Positions 57,812 through 64,000 of a stretch of DNA of 64,000 bases are shown piece by piece (position 1 is the first letter of the stretch; every line of letters begins with the position of its first letter). The position numbers and the translations under genes were made by a program. A model generated the notes under the pieces. It was not told where the DNA came from. It searched no databases and worked only from the letters and a program-made list of their open reading frames with translations. Source of the stretch: Symbiodinium natans (Eukaryota; Sar; Dinophyceae; Suessiales; Symbiodiniaceae); the NCBI GenBank assembly GCA_905221605.1, contig CAJNDS010002821.1:124001-188000 (forward strand), given 5' to 3'.

Positions 57812-59600
57812 GTGGCCTCTTCAGGGTACCCATGTAAGCTGTAACATGTCCACCACTCCTTGTGCCCAGGTCAGACGAGAGCAACAAGGGGGTTTGCGGA
57901 CTCCGCACCCAAGGCGGGTATACGCACCAACCTTGCTCCGACCATGTCAAGAGCAACCTGCGCACTGGCAATCATATCATCACGATCCATCCTTGATGTG
58001 CCAGGGTATGCGGAAACCGCACCACAGGCAGGGGCCCCGCAATGACTGCCGCCTTCCACAGTTGTATATACATGCTTGCTGCTGCCCAGCTTTGGCTGCG
58101 CACCTTTGGGATATGCGGTCACCGCTCCCTTGCAGGACCCTGCGCTGCATCACAGTGAACGTCCTCCTTACTCGGAGCAAGACTGTCCTGCAGGACTACA
58201 CACCAATGTGGCCGCCGGCCGAAGCCTCGCACTACTGGTCTTGCTGGCAAAAAGATAGGCCACCCTGCACTCTGCTCTGCCACTGCTGCCTTCTTCTCTG
58301 TCCCGGTTATTTCGATTGGGCAGCTCCTGACGTGCACCACCATGCTTCACCGCTGACACTAGGTCGGCTCTGGGTTTCGAATAGGTGGGAATCTGTGCTA
58401 ATACCTGCATACCATGTTCTCTGCCTGAGCCTTGGATGTACTCTTCATCCCTCTCCTTTCACACAGTATGGTCTGCCATGTTTACCTCAGGTTGACATGC
58501 TGGAATCGGTGTTTCGAGGCTGGCGAGAGCTCACTTGCCCTCGACAGTGGAAGCGCATGTGCTTCCTAGCCTGGGCGTCACTGCGGGCCCCAGCCGACAT
58601 TCCCGAGTACCTGACGCCAGTTGCCAGTGACATCAATGGGCCTGCACCTGAGTCCAGAATCCGCATCACGCTCGTCTTAAGGGCCTCCCCTGCGGGATTC
58701 GCAGACCATCAAGCCCCAGTCCATGGAACTCCCGCTCCAAGCTCTGACATTAGCATGACACCGACCAGTCATATGGAGAGTCGAAATGTACGAGCGCGGT
58801 ATCTGCAGGGCAGCCCCACTGTGACTACCTCATCAACAAGAACGGGGCAAGAGCCAACTGCCAGCGTAATCGAGGATGCAGATACCTCAGTGAGCTTACC
58901 TGATCAGGCCCATGCTCTGCCGCAGTTGTATCCAATCCTGCGGACTAGTCCAGCTATGATGACACACCGCCTGGCACTCAGCCATTCCTATGCCTGTCGA
59001 AATCCGTACACTCCTTCTGGAATGGCATGCAGGCTAGATGGACACTCTATGCCCACAGCAAGTGCTCCGGCCAACTGGCCGTGATGACACCGAATCTTGG
59101 CTCCTCAAACGTGTCGGCTTTCGGTCGTGTGCTCCCGGATGTGCTGTGTCATAGCGTACCTCACATGAACGTGAGCCTACAGGGCATGCTTATTGAATTT
59201 TCTTATAAAAATGAGCGACATGAGCTTCTGATCCCGCTGCCGGGGAAAATGCACCTACATTCTGTGACACATCCCAAAGGACCATCACGCGTACGCACTG
59301 CCGTTAATCGCCGGTTACTGCAAGTCCTGGCTCCTCACTGGTCACTAGAGATGGCGCAGTACCTTGTCCCCTGGCGCGGCATCCCAGACAACTGGTCTGC
59401 CAACTGGTATGCCGACACCTCAGTGCACTGCACCCCTTTATCTCTCTTGCCGGAGGTGAGTACATGGCCTGCCACACCAGCGACGCGTCCAGTGGTATGG
59501 GCTGCTGAAGCAGGCCGGAGCAACGGCCTGTGTCGGAATGATTGCCTGCTCCCGGTTTCGACCCTTTCTGCCGTCACTTATAGCACTGCCCAGGCACTCA
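57812..59600 (+). other. long open frames without recognisable domain
   Basis: A 531-codon frame (57489-59084) and a 258-codon frame (59027-59803) are open but rich in Pro, Arg, Cys, His and Ser, with no motif. The length of open reading suggests former coding sequence, perhaps of the LINE, in a frame I cannot identify. Confidence 0.3.
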
Positions 59601-59604
59601 TGCA

Positions 59605-61494
59605 ATGCCCGTATATGCACTTCGGCTCAATATACCAGCATCTGCACAAGTCCTGGGCCAGCACGTGCGCCGCCACTGCCCAGACCGACCCCACGGGCAC
59701 CGAACTTCACAGTACGACTGCCTTCTGGATTTCTTGCCCAAGCTCTGCCATCGCCACACATGGCTACCGTTCACTCGCAAGGATCCTACACGCTCATGTA
59801 TAACAATGAGTCCATCTGGATTTGCCTCCAGCCGAACCAGCCGAACCGCCCTGCTGATGACGCCTCCGGAGCACCGGCTTCCACACCCTAGCAATGCATA
59901 CGTCAATGCAAGGCTGCGACTGATCATCACAGGATCGGCTCAGCGTGTCTCCAGCTCGGCAACATGCCCCTTCACTGCTCGAGCACGGACTTCATGCACT
60001 ATAGAAAAAGACACTCCGCTTGATGCTTGGGTGTACGACATCAATCAGACTACTCAGAAGCAGTGGCGCGTTCATACCTGTCAGGTTCTCCAGCGAGGCC
60101 ACGCTCGCACTCTATACCACCAACGTCTCACGTGGGACGCCTGGTCACGACCTTGTGCTGCTCAGCTGTACCTCACTGCCGGCGCCACCGGACATTGCAT
60201 ACTACGCCCCTACGTCCTGAGAGGTCACAGGACAAGCAGCACGTCGCAGCGCAGCCCTTATCACATTTTGCATACTGCTGTTCCCGGTCCCAAACCCGGG
60301 AGGCGCGAGTTCACTGGACGAGTGTTGTGCTCTACCCTGCTCAAACTATATGCCACTGCACTCGATATCCAACACGGTAACATGATCGCGCAGGAGCCGA
60401 GGGTTGGGGGCTCTGCAGACCAGCAACCCCCTGTAGTTCAACACAGAGCTGCAGCTTCCATCCTATCAACAGGAACAAAGCACAACGGTCAGGCTACACA
60501 CCTTGGCTCCCAAATCTGGACTGCCGAGGCCGGGGCCACAAGGGTTATCACCCTTACACTGCATGTCTACCGAATTCATGCACTCTACCCCTCACATATC
60601 TTGCTTGTTGGTCAGTTGCTGCCGACATCCATGCCGGGCCCTGACTCACCGATCTATGCAGTGTGCTTCGGTGACTTAACCTTTCGGATGCCAACTGACC
60701 CAGCGTTGCGTCTCAGGTCAACACTATTGCAGGGACAAGCGGTCACCGCTCCCAAACGGAACACTACATTCTCGCTCTGCCCACACCTTATGTGTCGCTC
60801 GTGTCTATTGAGATGCTGGAAGCTGACCATAAATTATAACTGCTTAAGACACATGCATCACGATGGGTCGGCCCGCTGCCCTCCAGGTATGAACGGCCCC
60901 TCCCGCTGGTCACGGTTTGGTCCCGCAGGACCCCGGCCGATTCTGTGCAAAACACCATATCACTTCCGTGAGAACGTGTTTTTGGCGTGCCGTGTTTCCA
61001 CCACTCCCCTCCGCTGCAATCCACTGCTGGCTCAATACAGCAAGGGTCCCATAGGGCAAACCACTTGTATACTTTTAAGTGCACTTCACCCAGTTCCCAT
61101 CCAGCATCCGTTTACCCTTGCACCGCACACTTGTGGCGAAATGGGTCGCAATGGACCGTCGCCCTCGGCTAAGCTCAAGTCATCCAGACGGCCACCATCA
61201 AGATTTCGTCATCCTGCGACTGGCACGGCGGGAGCTGGGGATGCGGCCTCATCATCCGCCAAGGCGACTCCACCCGCATGGCGTAGCCCTCAAGCCGATC
61301 AAGGTTGGCGCGAAGCCTGGGCATGGGAGGCAAGTGACACTGGATGGGGCAGTGCCTGGAGTGCTACGGATGAGGCGACAGCAAGCTGGTGGAATCAATG
61401 GGACGGGCAGCAATGGACCAGTCGAATGCCGCCCCCACCTCCGCCGCCACCAAAAAGATCCGGCGTTCCCTCGACGGAACACCCCGAGAATTGA
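59605..61494 (+). CDS. long hypothetical frame with Trp-rich and poly-Pro end
   Basis: 629 codons open. The first 500 have no recognised motif. The end is characteristic: SADQGW-type residues, then AWAWEASDTGWGSAWSATDE, ASWWNQWDGQQW and a PPPPPPPPK run. Trp/Gly-rich segments of this kind precede several dinoflagellate retroelement proteins. ATG uncertain (one at 59605). Confidence 0.35.
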   Translation: MPVYALRLNIPASAQVLGQHVRRHCPDRPHGHRTSQYDCLLDFLPKLCHRHTWLPFTRKDPTRSCITMSPSGFASSRTSRTALLMTPPEHRLPHPSNAYVNARLRLIITGSAQRVSSSATCPFTARARTSCTIEKDTPLDAWVYDINQTTQKQWRVHTCQVLQRGHARTLYHQRLTWDAWSRPCAAQLYLTAGATGHCILRPYVLRGHRTSSTSQRSPYHILHTAVPGPKPGRREFTGRVLCSTLLKLYATALDIQHGNMIAQEPRVGGSADQQPPVVQHRAAASILSTGTKHNGQATHLGSQIWTAEAGATRVITLTLHVYRIHALYPSHILLVGQLLPTSMPGPDSPIYAVCFGDLTFRMPTDPALRLRSTLLQGQAVTAPKRNTTFSLCPHLMCRSCLLRCWKLTINYNCLRHMHHDGSARCPPGMNGPSRWSRFGPAGPRPILCKTPYHFRENVFLACRVSTTPLRCNPLLAQYSKGPIGQTTCILLSALHPVPIQHPFTLAPHTCGEMGRNGPSPSAKLKSSRRPPSRFRHPATGTAGAGDAASSSAKATPPAWRSPQADQGWREAWAWEASDTGWGSAWSATDEATASWWNQWDGQQWTSRMPPPPPPPPKRSGVPSTEHPEN

Positions 61495-61518
61495 CTGGAG
61501 AGGGAAGATGGACAGGCG

Positions 61519-62181
61519 ATGAGTGTCAGACCAGGCCAAGACAGCGCCGATCCATCGTGGCGCTCCTCAGCTGGTTGCTCCGAGGCCCCCACGACTACTC
61601 TACACAACGTCAAGGAGGAGCTCCCCATCTCTGACCAGGTCCCAGATGAGCCAGCTGGCGAGGGTAATGGCATGGAAGCCACCGACCGACTGCCTTCCCG
61701 ACCGGCTTTCGATGACACCACCACTACCGGTCCGGCATGCTCCTCTCCGCACTCAGGGCTACCGGGGCTGCTGTTGCAACAGTTGCCCTGTCAGGTTAAG
61801 GAGGAGTCCCTCGACTCCGACACTCAATCATCCTCCTCTGAAGTGCCACCTGTTATGACAGAAGGAGCCGGACACTTGCCGGAGGCTCAGCAGCCGATGC
61901 GAACGGCCATGTTGCTGTCACAAGCACCAAACGATGCCGCCCAGCAAATGAAGACCAGTACGAGCTCCGACACCTCCACTGACGAACATAATGAGGAGCA
62001 CAATTTGCTGGTCCCTGCTCAACAAGGCAGCAGTGACATCGAGGGTGCCGACCTGCTTCAATGCCGAAAGCACGACATGGACCTCCGAATTCTCGCCTAC
62101 CTCCCCAGCCGAGACTGTCACCAATCTGCAGGAGGATGCGGCCTCCAGATCACTACCTTCGGAGTCTTCACATGCCAATAG
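61519..62181 (+). CDS. acidic Ser/Thr-rich protein, LINE ORF1-like
   Basis: 220 codons, ATG at 61519. Reads TTTLHNVKEELPISDQVPDE, CQVKEESLDSDTQSSSSEVP, MKTSTSSDTSTDEHNEEHNL. No folded domain seen. It precedes and overlaps the endonuclease frame in another frame. Confidence 0.45.
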   Translation: MSVRPGQDSADPSWRSSAGCSEAPTTTLHNVKEELPISDQVPDEPAGEGNGMEATDRLPSRPAFDDTTTTGPACSSPHSGLPGLLLQQLPCQVKEESLDSDTQSSSSEVPPVMTEGAGHLPEAQQPMRTAMLLSQAPNDAAQQMKTSTSSDTSTDEHNEEHNLLVPAQQGSSDIEGADLLQCRKHDMDLRILAYLPSRDCHQSAGGCGLQITTFGVFTCQ

Positions 62182-64000
62182 GTCCACCAACAAGATTCGA
62201 GGATGGCAGGCTACTGAAGCAGCTGACGCATCCCCATCCTCCGACGTCACCATCCCGGCGGAGCCTGAAATGGCCACCTCATCTCTGGCAGCATCAACTA
62301 CGGCGTCGACCACGCGCGTCACCAACAAGATGCAGCGAGTGCACTCCCCGCATTCATATGAGAAAACAAACTTGTGCTGTCACTGTATGTATATCTTCTT
62401 GCCAGGGCTCCGCTACCACCCCCTTACCCCAGTTCAGTCGAAGCAGTGCGAGTGGCCTTTCATCACATCCCTGACAGCTTACTGGCTGGGACAGGACAAA
62501 CCCTCGAATTCCCGCCGGTGCCAGCCTGAGCCCCTTTTCGCATACACCGCCTACTCTTTGTGGGGCAAACTGACACGTAGCCATGCTTGGGCGCGTTGGA
62601 AGCTTATGTCAGGCACCAGACGTGTCAAAGCTCGCCGATGCTCTGTCACAGCTGACTTGCCGTCGGGGCCTGAGCCAACATGTGCAGCGTCTGTGAACCC
62701 TGGCCACCGCCCAAGAAATCACCACCACGTACCGTCCACACCGTGTGTATCCCGTTCTCTCCGAGTGCTTCTCTTTACCTGCCTCCATCCCTACCTGGCT
62801 CTTGGCGCACCCCCGCAAATCCTCAGCCCCGTTCGTGCGGCCACACCGGCACAGGCGCACAGCCCGGCTGCAAAGCGCTCCTACAAACGGGCTGTTAAAC
62901 GTGCCAGTCGTTTTGGCGTCACCACCTACCTTGGACGCACCTTCACTGCCAAACAGCTGGGAGTCCGCTATCAGCCCGACAACTCGGGTGAAGGGCCTCC
63001 CTCACCACAAATGGCGACCAAGCCACATGACCTCCGTGTTCTGTACTGGAATGCTGGGGGACTGCATGTATCCCGGCATGCAGAACTTAAGCATTGGTTG
63101 CATACCCGGGATGAGTACACTCGGCCGGATCTCGTAATCATCACAGAAACGCACTGGCCCACCACAATGGAATACCAAGCTGTTGACTGGCATGCTGTCC
63201 ATACGGGTGCTGGTCAATCACAAGGGGGGATCCTTGTGCTCATACACCACTCCATATGTCCTGCCCATGACATACGGTATACGGAGATTAAGCCGGGTCG
63301 ACTGCTCCATGTTCGTCTCTCGTTGCAAAAGCGACCTGCCGTAGATGTCCTGGCCGTCTATCAACATGCTTGGAACCCTGATGGTGGAGATGGCGACCGG
63401 CAAGCGCGCATCAGCAAATTGCTAGCGAACCGGTCAGACATTTGGGATCGTGTCTCCAAATGGACCCGGTCTGTACCTGCACGCAATCTCCTTTTCATAA
63501 CAGGTGACATGAACTGTCCCTTACAGAGGGAGACCACTCATGTCGGTAGAGGAGCCTCCACGCTGCCACCTGGACATCACTACAAAGCTCAGGGACCATG
63601 GCTTATGTGCTCTAAACACTTGGGGCAAAGCTGGGCTTCATTCAGTCACCTATAAGCCGCACAAGGGTATAGGCACCCAGATTGATTTCTGTTTGATGCG
63701 ATGCAGACAAACCACGCCTCATGCCCTGAATGCGCGCACCTTGCTGAACTTCCCGCTCTTGCCTGAAACGGGCATGTATCATCTTCCTCTCACGGCACGC
63801 CTGCCTTTCCCAGTTGCACCCCGCAAGGCCGGTGAGAAGCAGGGCAACTCTCTTAAGGCCACGCAGGCACTAATCAGCAAATACCCTGCACTTCTCCCCA
63901 CCTACCAGACAAACCTGCCCGACCATATTTTGCCACACCAAGACCTGACTAAAATTATGGCGGATGCATGGGCAGGTGCACTTGAAAAGTGCTGTGTTTC
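61991..64000 (+). CDS. LINE ORF2: AP-endonuclease domain (partial, frameshifted)
   Basis: The lead region ends with a basic helix (KRSYKRAVKRASRFGVTTYL). The endonuclease begins at ATG 63010: LRVLYWNAGGL (Asn), PDLVIITETHW (catalytic Glu), GGILVLIHHSI, AVDVLAVYQHAWNP (Tyr), and NLLFITGDMNCPL (GDMN, catalytic Asp and Asn). Near 63585 the frame shifts; the next frame continues GLCALNTWGKAG, GTQIDFCLMR and MYHLPLTARLPF (the final Asp/His region) to the end of the window. The enzyme nicks target DNA to prime reverse transcription. Confidence 0.85.

Larger units (their letters stand above)
57200..64000 (+). mobile_element. LINE (non-LTR) retrotransposon, 5' part; runs off window
   Basis: A series of plus-strand frames ends in a clear AP-type endonuclease, as in LINE ORF2. 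The acidic, Ser/Thr-rich frame before it (61519-62181) would be ORF1 or the ORF2 N-terminus. The reverse transcriptase should follow beyond the window. The 5' limit is a guess. Confidence 0.65.

Overview
This window looks like nuclear DNA of a dinoflagellate, probably of the Suessiales (Symbiodiniaceae or Polarella type). The case is indirect. There are degraded Ty1/copia, DIRS-like, Tc1/mariner, Helitron and LINE elements side by side. Introns are short and usually end in AG|G. Tandem repeats are abundant, interstitial CCCTAAA (plant/dinoflagellate-type telomere) repeats occur, and most genes of the middle region lie on one strand. I saw no bacterial operon structure, no rRNA or tRNA gene and no CRISPR array.

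Layout. 1-2.9 kb: 3' half of a frameshifted Ty1/copia pol gene (minus strand) with an unusual membrane-plus-Cys/His tail. 2.9-7.4 kb: two rearranged copies of an element encoding an SF3-helicase-like NTPase, with a (GTGTGGGG)n minisatellite inside copy A, short iterated AGTCAACACT repeats, and a ~100-bp-armed inverted repeat; a copia RNase H fragment lies between the copies. 7.9-8.75 kb: broken Tc1/mariner transposase. 9.3-15.2 kb: DIRS-type retroelement (minus strand: Gag-like, zinc knuckle, methyltransferase-fold-like, RT, RNase H). 15.3-18.1 kb: four kinds of tandem array.

18.3-29.3 kb (plus strand): a multi-exon Helitron transposase. It has SAP-like exons in triplicate, a C2H2 finger, DUF6570, the HUH Rep domain with its H-x-H and Y-x3-Y motifs, and a Pif1-type helicase. 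29.3-47.2 kb: a unidirectional series of small, mostly unrelated genes. They include protein-kinase-like, RPA70-like ssDNA-binding, dual-specificity phosphatase, AP2-like/ASCH, Cys-rich and hypothetical proteins.

The most interesting signal is in 22.4-47.2 kb. A 17-base core, GACGCTGTCTTGCGAAA, occurs 24 times (23 plus, 1 minus). In most copies it sits in the loop of a hairpin whose stem sequence differs from copy to copy but stays self-complementary. Neighbouring copies even show a compensatory base-pair change. The cores punctuate the gene series, usually just after a stop codon and sometimes just before the next ATG. Two copies lie in frame inside the Helitron gene. The arrangement resembles gene cassettes separated by structured recombination sites, or a hairpin mRNA-processing signal, or a palindromic mobile insert; I cannot decide between these from sequence alone.

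47.5-64 kb: broken tyrosine-recombinase fragments, GGTTGAACC and GGGGCTTAA arrays, a second protein-kinase-like gene, an alpha/beta-hydrolase-like fragment, and a LINE whose AP-endonuclease domain runs off the right end.
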